NCBI RefSeq assembly: GCF_033063295.1 | Contig: NZ_JAWJZH010000001.1 | Location: 1,922,001 to 1,986,000, forward strand | Direction: 5' to 3' | DNA from: Nitrosomonas sp. Is35 | Lineage (GTDB): Bacteria > Pseudomonadota > Gammaproteobacteria > Burkholderiales > Nitrosomonadaceae | Length of the DNA: 64,000 bases | Shown: one piece after another, positions 48,230 through 58,079 of the stretch | Layout: the number at the start of each line of letters is the position of its first letter | Numbering within the stretch: the first letter of the stretch is position 1 | Notes under the pieces: generated by a model | Databases searched by the model: none | What the model was told of the DNA's origin: nothing | The model's input: the letters and a program-made list of their open reading frames with translations, nothing else | Translations under genes and position numbers: made by a program

Positions 48230-49077
48230 TGGGGATGTAATGCCCGATACAGATTCCTTGCTTCTTCTTCCTTCAGCGTGTCATCAATTTCACGCAGAAC
48301 GCTTTGCAGGTCGATTGGTTTTTCAATACATTCGAAGTGCCCGGTCAAAACGCTGTCCGGATGGAGTTGTCCGCTTTGGTAGAGTGACCATATCTCCATG
48401 CCATAACTCGTCGTGAGCAATTCAGGCGCAGATTGGCCGAAATAAATCGCCAGGTTCTCGACATCGCGCAGCAGCATTTTGCACGCTTGGTTATTGGCGG
48501 CCGCGTCGATCGCTTGCGGCAAATCGATGATCACAGGCCCGTTGCTGTCGACCAGCACGTTATATTCGGACAGATCGCCGTGGATAATCCCTGCACAAAG
48601 CATGCGAACCACCTGCATTATTAGCGCGCGGTGATATTCACGCGCTAACTCGGCAGTCAGCACCAGTTCGCTGAGCCGCGGGGCTGCGTTGCCGTTGCTG
48701 TCAGTCACCAGATCCATCAGCAATACGCCCTCGTGAAAATGATGCGGCTTGGGCACACGCACCCCGGCAGCAGCAAGCCGGTACAGGGCATCCACCTCGG
48801 CGCTTTGCCAGGATTCTTCCTGTGCTTTGCGTCCGTAGCGGGTTCCTTTCTCCATGGCACGCGCACGACGGCTGTTTTTTACCTTACGGCCTTCGGTGTA
48901 GTCCATGCTTTGGCGAAAACTACGTTTGTTGGCTTCTTTGTACACTTTCGCGCAACGTATTTCTTCTCCACAGCGAACCACATAAACCGACGCTTCCTTG
49001 CCGCTCATTAATTGACGGATCACTTCATCGATAAAGCCATCCTGGATCAGGGGTTCAATTCTTTTTGGGATTTTCAT
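48226..49077 (-). CDS. RIO-family serine/threonine protein kinase
   Basis: 283 residues. GKEASVYVVRCGEEIRCAKVYKEANKRSFRQ (ATP loop and Lys), then MEKGTRYGRKAQEESWQSAEVDALYRL, catalytic loop IHGDLSEYNVLVDSNGPVIIDLPQAID. This is the bacterial Rio1-like group, found in many proteobacteria. Substrate unknown. Confidence 0.92.
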   Translation of the reverse strand: MKIPKRIEPLIQDGFIDEVIRQLMSGKEASVYVVRCGEEIRCAKVYKEANKRSFRQSMDYTEGRKVKNSRRARAMEKGTRYGRKAQEESWQSAEVDALYRLAAAGVRVPKPHHFHEGVLLMDLVTDSNGNAAPRLSELVLTAELAREYHRALIMQVVRMLCAGIIHGDLSEYNVLVDSNGPVIIDLPQAIDAAANNQACKMLLRDVENLAIYFGQSAPELLTTSYGMEIWSLYQSGQLHPDSVLTGHFECIEKPIDLQSVLREIDDTLKEEEARNLYRALHPH

Positions 49078-49110
49078 GGGGGTAAATACTACGCTTATAT
49101 TTTGAAATTC

Positions 49111-49142
49111 GGCGGAATGCTTTCAGCTTCCGTCTTACGCGG
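49111..49142. repeat. Dispersed REP-like element, copy 2
   Basis: GGCGGAATGCTTTCAGCTTC followed by CGTCTTACGCGG, matching copy 1 with two substitutions. In the gap between the kinase and VOC genes. Confidence 0.65.
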
Positions 49143-49171
49143 CTTAATTGAATTGCCAGACCGCTCGCGTC

Positions 49172-49657
49172 TCAACCGCGGAATGCCGCTTCGATTGCGG
49201 CAATGTCGATTTTCCTCATCGTCATCATCGCATCGAATGCTCGTTTGGCAGCTATGCGATCCGGGCTGGTGAATGCTTTCGTCAGGGCAACCGGCGTAAT
49301 CTGCCAGGAGATACCCCACCTGTCCTTGCACCAGCCGCAATCGCTCTCCTGACCGCCGTTGCCAACGATTGCATTCCAATAGCGATCCGTTTCACTTTGA
49401 TCCTCGGTCGCAACCTGAAACGAAAAGGCCTCGTTGTGTGTGAACGCAGGCCCGCCGTTGAGTCCGAGGCACGGGATGCCCATGACGGTAAACTCGACAG
49501 TCAATACATCCCCTTCCTTGCCCGATGGATAATCCCCGGGTGCCCGATGCACCGCGCCGACTGACGAATCGGGGAAGGTTCCGGCGTAAAATCGCGCCGC
49601 ACCTTCGGCGTCGTTGTCGTACCAGAGGCAGATCGTGTTCTTTGCAATTTTGGTCAT
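49172..49657 (-). CDS. VOC-family protein (PhnB-like glyoxalase/3-demethylubiquinone fold)
   Basis: 161 residues. TICLWYDNDAEGAARFYAGTFPDSSVGAV, LTVEFTVMGIPCLGLNGGPAFTHNEAFSFQV and DCGWCKDRWGISWQITP are the PhnB-type VOC hallmarks. Small metal-independent or metal-binding fold without an assignable reaction. Confidence 0.9.
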   Translation of the reverse strand: MTKIAKNTICLWYDNDAEGAARFYAGTFPDSSVGAVHRAPGDYPSGKEGDVLTVEFTVMGIPCLGLNGGPAFTHNEAFSFQVATEDQSETDRYWNAIVGNGGQESDCGWCKDRWGISWQITPVALTKAFTSPDRIAAKRAFDAMMTMRKIDIAAIEAAFRG

Positions 49658-49832
49658 GTCATAGCTCCTTTTTCGTTTAGAAAAACGCCGATTGATTCGG
49701 CAGACGAAATGAAGTTTCGCAGGACGCGATGACCGAAGGGTGATCCGTCAAATCAAAACCGGCGTCAACCTATCATGCAATGCTACCATCACGCTCACTC
49801 GGTGGAATCATGCGGATGAAACACTTTCATCC

Positions 49833-49865
49833 GGCGGAATACTTTCAGCTTACGCCTTACGCGGG
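49833..49865. repeat. Dispersed REP-like element, copy 3
   Basis: GGCGGAATACTTTCAGCTTA then CGCCTTACGCGGG. The 222-bp gap 49658-49879 also shares GTGATCCGTCAAATC (49740) with GTGATTCGTCAAATC just left of copy 1 (45476), so a longer unit is repeated. Confidence 0.65.
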
Positions 49866-50697
49866 TTGGGTGCGTTACCCTAAACCTTGTGGACTGGTAC
49901 TTTGTTACCAACAATCTGCTTAATGCGTGTAAGCGCACTCGACGGGGCATGGATCGATTCTATGAGATCGAATGGATTCCACCCAGGCACTGGATCATAG
50001 ATAAAGGCCAAGTCTTTTCGTGGAACGGATTTACCATCTACATCAAGTTGTCGATTCCAGAAGATAGAATCAACAGTAGCCAGACGTTGTTTTTCTGCAT
50101 CTGATAGCTCGCGACCCATCGGTCGACTGTTGATGCGTATATCGCCTGCAATCAGACGCCATTCCCTCTGACGATAGTAACCGAGTAGCTCACCGAGATG
50201 CAGATTGTCTGTTGGGCAGAACATGTTCAGAAAGACGCCAAGAACACCGATGCTATGGTCGAAAGGAATATTGTTAAACCCGACATGTTGAAGCACATTT
50301 TGCACGTGAGTAGCCGGAACCGCATATGTGGCAGCAACCTGCCCTGCCGCATCGGTGTTCTGTAAATCCAGCGTGTAGTTTGGAGCTACAGGCGAACCAA
50401 GCACCTGAGCCGCACTCTGTGGATTGCTAAGGTTCTTTAGCTGTTGGAGTTGCCCGAGCACGTACTTGGTGTGATAAGTACCGTTTACACAGAATGTGCC
50501 AATCAAGCTAAGGGGCGTAGAAAGGCCTTGCGGTATGTAAATGACGGGCATAGCTCCATTATCCCGGAGTTTTGCGTTGTCAAAAGAGAGCGCGAGTGGT
50601 CCAAAGACCTTGCTGTGATTTGGAAGATCTTCAACAGAGAGCTCTGTTAGGCACAATCTGCGCTGGAGAGTAAAGAGTGGTTTCTGGCCCGGTACTA

Positions 50698-51501
50698 GGG
50701 CCTGTTAACACAATCTGATTGCTTCGACGATGAGAGCGAAGTGGATAAAGGAGATGAAGACGACATCGAGCTTATCGAACCTGGAGAAGATGCGGCGAAA
50801 TCCCTTGAGCCTTCTGAACAATCGTTCGATCTCGTTGCGTTTTTTGTACATGGCACGGTTGTATTCCCAGGGTGACAAGCGATTTGCTTTGGGCGGAACA
50901 ACCGGGATGTAACCCAAATCTAGTGCCAGTTGCCGGGTTTGGTCGCCCTCATAAGCACGATCCATCAGCAGGTAGGTGGGCGTATTGACGGGACCGAGGG
51001 AAAGCAAAAGCTGCCTGCCCTCTGGCGCATCGTGGGCGTGACCGGGCGAGAGGGCAAAGCCTATGGTTGTTCTGGAATCTGCGGCAACCAGATGAATTTT
51101 GGTGGTCCATCCACCTCGAGATTTTCCGATGGATTGGGGGCCGTTTTTTTTAACGCACCCGTACCGTCGGGATGGACTTTGATGCTGGTGCTGTCCAGCG
51201 AAACAGTTTCAATACGGATACGGATGATTTGCTGATGCTGAAGTTGCCCAAATACATGGCTCAGTACACCACTCTTTGCCCAGCGATTCATGCGGGTATA
51301 GATGGTATGCCAGTTGCCGAATCGCTTGGGCAGTCCTCGCCACTTGCAGCCATGCTCGGCAACGTAAAGAATGGCATTGAGAACTTGCAGATTGGAATGG
51401 CTGACGTTGCCACGCTGACGCGGCAGGCAGTGCTCGATCTGTTGATATTGAGTTTCGGTGATTTCCATCACCAAATTATATCAAATAGCGTTAACAGGCC
51501 C
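50698..51501 (-). mobile_element. IS5-family (IS427-like) insertion sequence, copy 2
   Basis: 804 bp, same ends GGGCCTGTTAAC and GTTAACAGGCCC as the copy at 8099-8902, flanked by TA at 50696-50697 and 51502-51503. Inverted relative to copy 1 and identical at protein level, so transposition was recent. It splits an AbiGi-like gene. Confidence 0.95.
50705..51468 (-). CDS. IS5-family transposase made by -1 frameshifting (copy 2)
   Basis: Same two-phase organisation as the copy at 8132-8895. First frame 51468-51061, second frame to 50705, joined at the A-run (seen as T8 at 51144-51151 on the plus strand). DDE residues intact. Confidence 0.9.
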
Positions 51502-51711
51502 TAGTTCCTGTAGGTTCCATTCAAGGATTTCAGGTGCCAAAACAAGACCTATATCCCGGATCAACGCGAGGATGCCGAACGCCCGCTCTAGGGTGGCATC
51601 TTCATTTTCGTCGGACCTAGGACGAGGAAAGCTGTGGATCAGCTTTTTATGTGATGATGTATAGTTCATCGAATAACGATACTCGTGCCGAGACCCAATT
51701 ACAATTAAAAA

Positions 51712-51893
51712 TCCGAAACGACGCAATAGATTACGTCAGAAGAAATATCCAAATTCACAAAACTCATTTTATCTCCCCATTTCTTATGAAATTACCATTG
51801 ATTTAGGTTTCATAACAATGAGGTCATTAGATCCATAACCAAGAATTCTATTCTTGCGAAGCATAACTTCCAATCTCAGTTTCATGCAATTGA
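51712..51893. repeat. 190-bp noncoding repeat, copy B
   Basis: Matches copies A and C in ordered blocks (GATTACGTCA, CATTTTATCTCCCC, GGTTTCATAAC, TTAGATCCATAACC, CGAAGCATAAC, CATGCAAT). It begins just upstream of the AbiGi-like start. Similarity to copy C continues through the promoter into a broken ybiT start. Confidence 0.7.
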
Positions 51894-51983
51894 TTTTTAC
51901 ACCCTCCATACCCCAGCAATCCCCTTGAAAAACATTTAGAATGCACGCCCCTTTCTAGTAACCATCATCCGCAGGTACCTGTT

Positions 51984-52126
51984 TTGATTACAACCGCCAA
52001 TATCACCATGCAATTCGCCGCCAAGCCGCTGTTTGAAAATGTTTCCGTCAAATTCGGCGAGGGTAACCGCTATGGGTTGATCGGCGCGAACGGTTGCGGC
52101 AAGCCGACGTTCATGAAGATTCTGGG
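51984..52126 (+). pseudogene. 5' fragment of ybiT
   Basis: TTG start and about 48 codons matching the intact ybiT at 55406-55548 nearly base for base ([40 protein letters not shown]). The Walker A Lys-Ser is changed to Lys-Pro, and homology ends at TCTGGGGG followed by an in-frame TAG. The 230 bp after it (52137-52368) hold nothing recognisable. Confidence 0.9.
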
Positions 52127-52368
52127 GGTATTTTAGGTGAATGATCAGGGAAGCTCTGGATAACTTGCATTTGTCATGCCGGATGCAGTGAAAAATCTTA
52201 AATAATCAATGCAATAGATTCCAGATCTGACTCGAAATGACACTTGTTTAGGATTTCCTTAAGCACGCTTTGGCAAATCGTGGAGAATCGCAAATTCAAT
52301 GCGATTAATTGGTCATCGCAGCAGGTTACTCGCCGCCCGATTGTTAACCATATTTTTCTCGTTGATTA

Positions 52369-53793
52369 TCAACCATCCGGAAACAAGGTATTGGTGAACT
52401 CATATTTGTCGGCTCTGTAGTTTTGTTTTTCTTCCTTCCAATCTTTTTGCCTTTCCTTAAGCCTCTTTCCGCTTTCTACCTTCTCGGCTTCTTCCATCGT
52501 TTTTGGTATGGGTGTTTTATCTTTCGTGTGCCTTGTTATTTCGGATGTATCGGCCAGCGCATCCGTCACGGTATCCGCGAATTCAGCCTTGGCACTTTCT
52601 TTCGCTTCATCGTAGCGTGTTTCACTGGTGGACAATGTTGTAGTTCCCAGCTTATTGGTTCCTGCGGCATTGACCGGTATGCTTTCCATTGCGCGATTCA
52701 GGTAATTGCGTTTTTTCGCCACGGTTTCTTTAAATTTACCTGTCTGTTTCGCAGTTTCCGCTGTAACTGAATTGTTGAGGCCGATTTCGAGGGAATATTT
52801 TTCAACCTCGTCGATAAAGTCTTTATCGATGGTATCGTCTTCTTTAGTGACGGCAATGCCGACAGTCCCGGGATCGCGGCCGTATAGTCCATCCGTATCG
52901 ACGGATTTCTCAAATTGATCGGCCCATTTGTCTTCGGCTTCCTGGGGCCAGGCCACTACGTTCCACATATTGTCGGCGCCGCCCCACTCCCGTTTGATCA
53001 AATGCGCTCCAATCCATTTAAAACCAGGAGCGATGCGGCTGACATCGGCCGCTTGCGAAGTGCTTCTTCGCTTACCGGCTTCCTTGTCCCCTTCAATGCT
53101 GGCTCGCGTGCTGATCACATCGGTCGCGCTCTCATCTACATCTTCGAATCTTTTAAGAATCTCCGCCTTACGTTCCAAGAAATCTTTTCCCCGGAAATTG
53201 TCATCGGTATTATTATCTTGGGTTTTTTTGTAACTGGAAGGTAAGGGATACTCTTCGCGAAGCGTCGCCAGCATTGCCCCAACCGCGCGTTTCTTCGCCG
53301 ATTGACCGTCTTTTTCTTTCCATGGCTTCGCCGCGGTCGTCAACGAAACCCGCTTCTCAATGGAATATTTGGCACGCTGAATTACGCCGTGTGGTTCCGG
53401 TTGTTTACGAGAAGTATCACGCCTCATTTGCACCGCATTTTCTCCCGTCTTATCGGCTTCCTGCTCCGATCCCCGGTCGTCATTGGCAAACACTCCATCT
53501 TTCATTTGCATCGTTGGTTGCCGGCGCTGAGCCGAGAGAATAGCGCTGCCTTGCATGGCTTCCAGGATCTTACGTTGGGCAAGTTGTTTCGAACTGTTCT
53601 TGATCAAGTTTGCCGTCTTACTCTGAGCAAGCTGCCTCGGACTATGTTTGATCGAATCCGCCAATTTGCGCTGAGCGATGCTTTCCGGACGATTGTTTAT
53701 AAACCGGGCTTCCGGAGGCTTTGAAATAGTGCGAAGTGATTTTGCAGTGGGGTGCTGGTAATGTTCGAGCTGCGCTATTTTGGATGATTTCAT
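52369..53793 (-). CDS. Candidate eCIS/DUF4157-type effector with a His-Me-like toxin domain
   Basis: 474 residues. Residues 30-91 are four tandem repeats of about 16-18 residues: RPESIAQRKLADSIKHS, PRQLAQSKTANLIKNS, SKQLAQRKILEAMQGS, then AILSAQRRQ. Next comes MQMKDGVFANDDRGSEQEADKTGENAVQM (95-122). Both elements flank DUF4157 (eCIS core) domains in secreted effectors, but the metalloprotease core itself is absent. The C-terminal part has KWIGAHLIKREWGGADNMWNVVAWP at about 258-282, close to the H-x-x-x...N pattern of DNA/RNA non-specific nuclease toxins. No signal peptide. AGGACG precedes the ATG. Family match is pattern-based only; no injection-system gene is present here. Confidence 0.6.
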   Translation of the reverse strand: MKSSKIAQLEHYQHPTAKSLRTISKPPEARFINNRPESIAQRKLADSIKHSPRQLAQSKTANLIKNSSKQLAQRKILEAMQGSAILSAQRRQPTMQMKDGVFANDDRGSEQEADKTGENAVQMRRDTSRKQPEPHGVIQRAKYSIEKRVSLTTAAKPWKEKDGQSAKKRAVGAMLATLREEYPLPSSYKKTQDNNTDDNFRGKDFLERKAEILKRFEDVDESATDVISTRASIEGDKEAGKRRSTSQAADVSRIAPGFKWIGAHLIKREWGGADNMWNVVAWPQEAEDKWADQFEKSVDTDGLYGRDPGTVGIAVTKEDDTIDKDFIDEVEKYSLEIGLNNSVTAETAKQTGKFKETVAKKRNYLNRAMESIPVNAAGTNKLGTTTLSTSETRYDEAKESAKAEFADTVTDALADTSEITRHTKDKTPIPKTMEEAEKVESGKRLKERQKDWKEEKQNYRADKYEFTNTLFPDG

Positions 53794-54238
53794 GGTGCGT
53801 CCTGCCGTATGTACCGGAAAAATAAACCCCGCAAATGCTTAGGGAGAAAGTAGCAGGATCCGCATTAAGTGTCAAACTAAAAACCATGAATAATAAAGCA
53901 TATGTGTATACTTTTCTGTGTAAATCTTATGAGTTATCACACAGCATTTTAAGTTATTACAATTCCCCATTCTTCACTTGCGAATTCATTCAGCTTTATG
54001 GGACGAATAAAGCATTTTGAGCTCGCCTGATGTATGCCAAAACCACTTGTCGCCAGCAGTCCTTGAAGTGACCTCGGAACACGTTGTTCAGGAAGTGATT
54101 GCTAATCCCATGCGGAGGCTCCGAAAAGCGTTGCGACAAATCAGGTATGTCCGTGGAGATATATTTAGTGATGTCGGGAGCCAGGAGCTTGCTAAGGATT
54201 TTAGGATTCCACTACATTGAAATCTAACTAAAATTAGG
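53794..54238. other. Gene-free interval left of IS481 copy 2
   Basis: 445 bp. Short open frames (53835-54020, 54017-54220) have no family signature. Apart from the AATTAGG target site at the right end, nothing is identified. Confidence 0.4.
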
Positions 54239-55111
54239 TGTAAGAATTACTAGCGTTGTTTACAGTATTTGGGAGAATACTGTAGATGAACATACACAAA
54301 CGCACCCGATTAACTTTATTAGATCGTCAGGAAATCTGGCGGCTTTATCAAACCCGGCTGTGGAAGGTGGCGCATTTGGCGGAACGCTTTCATGTCAGCC
54401 GGCCAACGATTTATGATGTACTGAAACGCGCGAGACTGCAGGAATTTACGCCGCGTGACAGCACCAATCAGCGGTTCAAGACGTTGCAATACGGTCTTAA
54501 GCGCCTGGCTAAGGTCGAACAAGCCATCCAGGAACGGCTCAAGCGTGAAGCCAAACGCTATAACAAGTCTTACCCAGGTGAGCTTGTTCACTTTGATACC
54601 AAGCGGCTTTCCTTGTTGAAAGGGCAATCCGCCAATGAACCTCGCGAGTACCTGTTTGTGGCCATCGATGATTTTTCCAGGGAGCTGTATGCCGATATTT
54701 TTCCCGATAAAACTCAACACAGCGCAGCTCGCTTTCTCATAGACACTGTCATTGCCCAATGTCCGTATCAGATCGACTGCGCTTATTCCGATAACGGCAA
54801 GGAATTTAAAGGAACTGACGGCCATGCTTTCGGCAAAGCTTGCACACAACACGGTATCGGACAGAAGTTTACCCGCATCAATCGTCCGCAAACCAACGGC
54901 AAAGCCGAACGAGTCATCCGCACCCTGATGGATAGTGGCACAGCCAGATTTCCTTTAAAGACTGCGCCGATCGGCGCGTTCTGCTTTCCCGTTTCATTAA
55001 CTTCTACAATACCGTCAAACCTCATAAGAGTTTGAATAATGCTACCCCTTATGAAATACTTCACGCTTATTTCAATCAACCTCTCTGTAAACAACCCTGA
55101 GATTTCTTACA
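54239..55111 (+). mobile_element. IS481-family insertion sequence, copy 2
   Basis: 873 bp with the same terminal inverted repeats as the copy at 9862-10735 and a 7-bp target duplication AATTAGG (54232-54238 and 55112-55118). One base shorter than copy 1. Confidence 0.95.
54286..55100 (+). pseudogene. IS481 transposase, frameshifted copy
   Basis: Identical to the first copy until the single-base deletion near 54934 (GATATGTGG becomes GATAGTGG). The frame then changes after RVIRTLMD and stops at 55035, removing the last catalytic-domain helices. Two other base changes (AACCAACGGC, CGGCGCGTTC) distinguish it. Inactive but recent. Confidence 0.92.
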
Positions 55112-55120
55112 AATTAGGCG

Positions 55121-55311
55121 TTCAAAATAGCGTGATCTATTACGTCAAGCATAATAGTTAATCCCGCAGCATTCATTTTATCTCTTTACTTTTTATGAGG
55201 TTATCACTGTTTTAAACTTCGCCATAATATTTTGTCAGAAGATCTTAGACCCATACCTCAAAATTCCATGCTTACGAAACATACCCACCCAACCGCCGCA
55301 TCATGCAATGA
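55121..55311. repeat. 190-bp noncoding repeat, copy C, upstream of ybiT
   Basis: Shares its block order with copies A and B (TATTACGTCAAGC, CATTTTATCTC, TTAGACCCAT, AATTCCATGC, CATGCAATG). It forms the 5' flank of the intact ybiT, so copy B is a duplicate of this flank plus the gene start. Confidence 0.7.
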
Positions 55312-55405
55312 GTTAAATTAACTCGTACCATAACCCAGCAATCCCCTTGAAAAACGTTTAGAATGTGCGCCCCTTTCTAGTAACTATCATCCGTAGGTAT
55401 CCGTT

Positions 55406-57010
55406 TTGATTACAACCGCCAATATCACCATGCAATTCGGCGCCAAGCCGCTTTTTGAGAACGTTTCCGTTAAATTCGGCGGGGGTAACCGCTATGGGTT
55501 GATCGGCGCGAACGGTTGCGGCAAGTCGACGTTCATGAAAATTCTCGGCGGCGATCTGGAGCCGACTTCCGGCAATGTCTCGGTCGACAGCGGCGAACGG
55601 GTGGGCAAATTGCGGCAGGATCAGTTCGCGTTTGAAGATTGTCTGGTGATCGATACGGTGATGATGGGGCACGCGGATTTATGGCGCATCAAGCAGGAAC
55701 GCGACGCGATTTACGCCAACCCGGAGGCGACTGAGGACGATTACATGCGCGCCGCCGAATTGGAGTCCGAGTTCGCCGAACTGGACGGCTATTCGGCAGA
55801 AGCGCGCGCCGGGGAACTGCTGCTCGGCGTTGGCATCTCCACTGCCCAGCACCAGGGATTGATGAGCGCCATCGCGCCGGGTTACAAATTGCGCGTGTTG
55901 CTGGCGCAGGCGTTGTTTTCCAATCCCGACATCCTGCTGCTGGACGAGCCGACCAACAACCTCGACATCAATACCATCCGCTGGCTGGAAGATGTCATCA
56001 ACGCCAGCAAGAACACCATTATCATCATTTCGCACGACCGGCATTTTTTGAACAGCGTGTGCACCCACATGGCCGATCTGGATTACGGCGAGTTGCGCAT
56101 TTATCCCGGTAACTACGACGATTATATGACCGCTTCGACCCAGGCGCGCGAGCGTATGCTGGCCGACAACGCCAAGAAGAAGGCGCAGATCGCCGACTTA
56201 CAGTCGTTTGTCAGCCGTTTTTCTGCCAACGCGTCGAAAGCCCGGCAGGCCACCAGCCGCGCACGGCAGATTGAAAAAATCAAGCTGGAAGACGTCAAGC
56301 CGTCCAGCCGCCAGTATCCATTCATCCGCTTTGAATTTCACGACAAGGAAAAATTGCATCGCCTGGCCGTTTCCCTTCAAGCCATCGGCAAGCACTTTCC
56401 TGGCATGGATAAACCGCTGTTTAAGGATTTAAGCCTAAGCATCGAAGCCGGTGAGAAAGTCGCCATCATCGGCCCGAACGGCATCGGCAAAACCACGCTA
56501 TTGCGTTGTCTGGCTGGTGATCTCGCGCCGGATTCCGGCGAAATCAAATGGACCGATAAGGCGCGCCCCGGCTATTTCCCGCAAGACCATGCGGCCGATT
56601 TTGCGGAAGATTTGTCATTGATGGAATGGATGGATCAGTGGCGGCGAGGCAGTGACGACGATCAAACGATTCGCGGTACGCTCGGCCGATTATTGTTCTC
56701 CGGTGACGACACCAAAAAATCCACGAAAGTCATTTCCGGCGGAGAACAAGGCCGCATGCTGTTCGGCAAGCTGATCCTGCAAAAACCGAACGTGCTGCTG
56801 ATGGACGAACCGACCAATCACCTCGACATGGAATCAATCGAATCGCTCAATAGCGCGCTGGAACGATATACCGGTACACTGATTTTCATCTCCCACGACC
56901 GCGAATTCGTCTCCTCGCTGGCCACCCGCATTCTGGAAATGACACCGGACGGCATCAACGACTTCAAGGGCGATTACGAGGATTATTTGCGTTCGCAAGG
57001 GATTGAGTGA
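55406..57010 (+). CDS. ybiT: ABC-F protein YbiT, ribosome-associated ATPase
   Basis: 534 residues, near the 530 of E. coli YbiT, which it matches in style throughout. Two ABC domains: Walker [10 protein letters not shown] at 34-42 with signature in [33 protein letters not shown], linker [33 protein letters not shown], and second domain with [29 protein letters not shown] and [11 protein letters not shown]. Ends [13 protein letters not shown] start. ABC-F proteins act at the ribosomal E site. The gene is duplicated in broken form on both sides. Confidence 0.95.
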   Translation: MITTANITMQFGAKPLFENVSVKFGGGNRYGLIGANGCGKSTFMKILGGDLEPTSGNVSVDSGERVGKLRQDQFAFEDCLVIDTVMMGHADLWRIKQERDAIYANPEATEDDYMRAAELESEFAELDGYSAEARAGELLLGVGISTAQHQGLMSAIAPGYKLRVLLAQALFSNPDILLLDEPTNNLDINTIRWLEDVINASKNTIIIISHDRHFLNSVCTHMADLDYGELRIYPGNYDDYMTASTQARERMLADNAKKKAQIADLQSFVSRFSANASKARQATSRARQIEKIKLEDVKPSSRQYPFIRFEFHDKEKLHRLAVSLQAIGKHFPGMDKPLFKDLSLSIEAGEKVAIIGPNGIGKTTLLRCLAGDLAPDSGEIKWTDKARPGYFPQDHAADFAEDLSLMEWMDQWRRGSDDDQTIRGTLGRLLFSGDDTKKSTKVISGGEQGRMLFGKLILQKPNVLLMDEPTNHLDMESIESLNSALERYTGTLIFISHDREFVSSLATRILEMTPDGINDFKGDYEDYLRSQGIE

Positions 57011-57177
57011 CGCTGAAGCCCCTGTAATCTCTAAGATATTGCTATATATTTCTCTTTGCTGGATTCGCGATGTGCAGATTTATGGAAGAAAGACGGGGAA
57101 ATTAAAAATAGGCGTTGCGCATTCAAGCATGTTCAGGTTCGCTTCAACCGGTCAACATGGATTGGAGAATCAAATTG

Positions 57178-57996
57178 ATGCGATTGAATGTATTTAGCCG
57201 GAATTCTGGATATGGTCATAAAATCCAAGAATTATCTCATGCATGGATAATCTCGCTCTGTCTATTGATGCTATTCCTGGCGCATACCATCGAGAAAGCA
57301 GAGGAACAATCGCTATTCATTGATCACGCCGGCAAAAACCAATGCGGGCAAAAATTCTCAATCCAAGGATTCTCTTCCGTTCATTCCGATGATTCGATTA
57401 TTTTGTACCAGGTGCAGGCCGATTCTTTAATCCAAAGCCCGCGGAAAGGTCAGAAATTCCTCTTTAAGAACTATTACGAACTTAATTTGCATAACATGGT
57501 GCTGGATCAACCTATCCATGGGCCCAGCTTGCAATTGGATTTTGAAAGCTTTAAAAAAACAACCGGGATCTCAAAGGAACGAATTAAATCAAATAAAAAC
57601 CTGGAAGGTTGTTGGTTAAATCGAATACTGATTGATGATATCCAAATCAACTTCAAACCGGTCAATGGTCAGGTCATGACATTAAGTGCAAGCCATGCAA
57701 GGATGACATCCGATACAACGAACCTGAAATTTGAACGCAATGTAATTTTTAAATCTTCTCAATGTACAATCTCAGCCGCATTGGCAATTTGGTCAAATAA
57801 TCATAATGGCTTGTTTTTTCCAGAAGCATATCAACTGAATGGCCATCATCACGGATCCGGTGATTTTTATCGATTCTTACACGACGGTAGCTGCCAATTG
57901 CACCAGATTTCCTCACCAGTCGAATACAACGATATTTTGGATGATGTCGAGGTTGAGTTATTTAATCATGTTTTCCAAAAATCCATTTGGTTCTAA
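57178..57996 (+). CDS. Membrane-anchored protein, LptC/LptA-like candidate
   Basis: 272 residues from the ATG at 57178 with GGAG ten bases upstream (earlier in-frame starts lack sites). One N-terminal membrane helix (AWIISLCLLMLFLAHT). The remainder is beta-strand-rich with LMTLSASHARMTSDTTNLKFERNVIFKSSQCTISAALAIW, a pattern reminiscent of OstA/LptC-type beta-jelly-roll proteins (sugar-lipid transport), though Cys residues are unusual. No Lpt partner genes are near. Next gene is 84 bp downstream in the same direction. Identification is weak. Confidence 0.5.
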   Translation: MRLNVFSRNSGYGHKIQELSHAWIISLCLLMLFLAHTIEKAEEQSLFIDHAGKNQCGQKFSIQGFSSVHSDDSIILYQVQADSLIQSPRKGQKFLFKNYYELNLHNMVLDQPIHGPSLQLDFESFKKTTGISKERIKSNKNLEGCWLNRILIDDIQINFKPVNGQVMTLSASHARMTSDTTNLKFERNVIFKSSQCTISAALAIWSNNHNGLFFPEAYQLNGHHHGSGDFYRFLHDGSCQLHQISSPVEYNDILDDVEVELFNHVFQKSIWF

Positions 57997-58079
57997 GCAA
58001 CTTTCAGATACGGCAATACAGTACAATGCAGCGTTAACTTTGGTCATTCTATTGATAACTTTTTAATGAGGAGAAAAAA

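Larger units (their letters stand above)
49880..51669 (-). pseudogene. AbiGi-like accessory gene interrupted by an IS5-type element
   Basis: The N-terminal part is encoded at 51669-51504 (MNYTSSHKKLIHSFPRPR, then GLVLAPEILEWNLQEL). The rest continues from 50695 as VPGQKPLFTLQRRLCLTELSVEDLPNHSKVFGPLALSFDNAKLRDNGAMPVIYIPQG to 49880. Removing the 804-bp IS and one TA copy restores one frame of about 327 residues. The segment from CLTELSVEDLP to PVIYIPQG resembles the abortive-infection AbiGi/antitoxin family pattern (a Cys-containing strand, H..xFG, then PVxYI), so a phage-defence link is plausible but low-certainty. Located in a run of accessory genes. Confidence 0.55.

Noticed and set aside
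53302..53724. Open frames antisense to the effector-like gene
   Set aside because: Mirror of the repeat region; no initiation signal or homology pattern.
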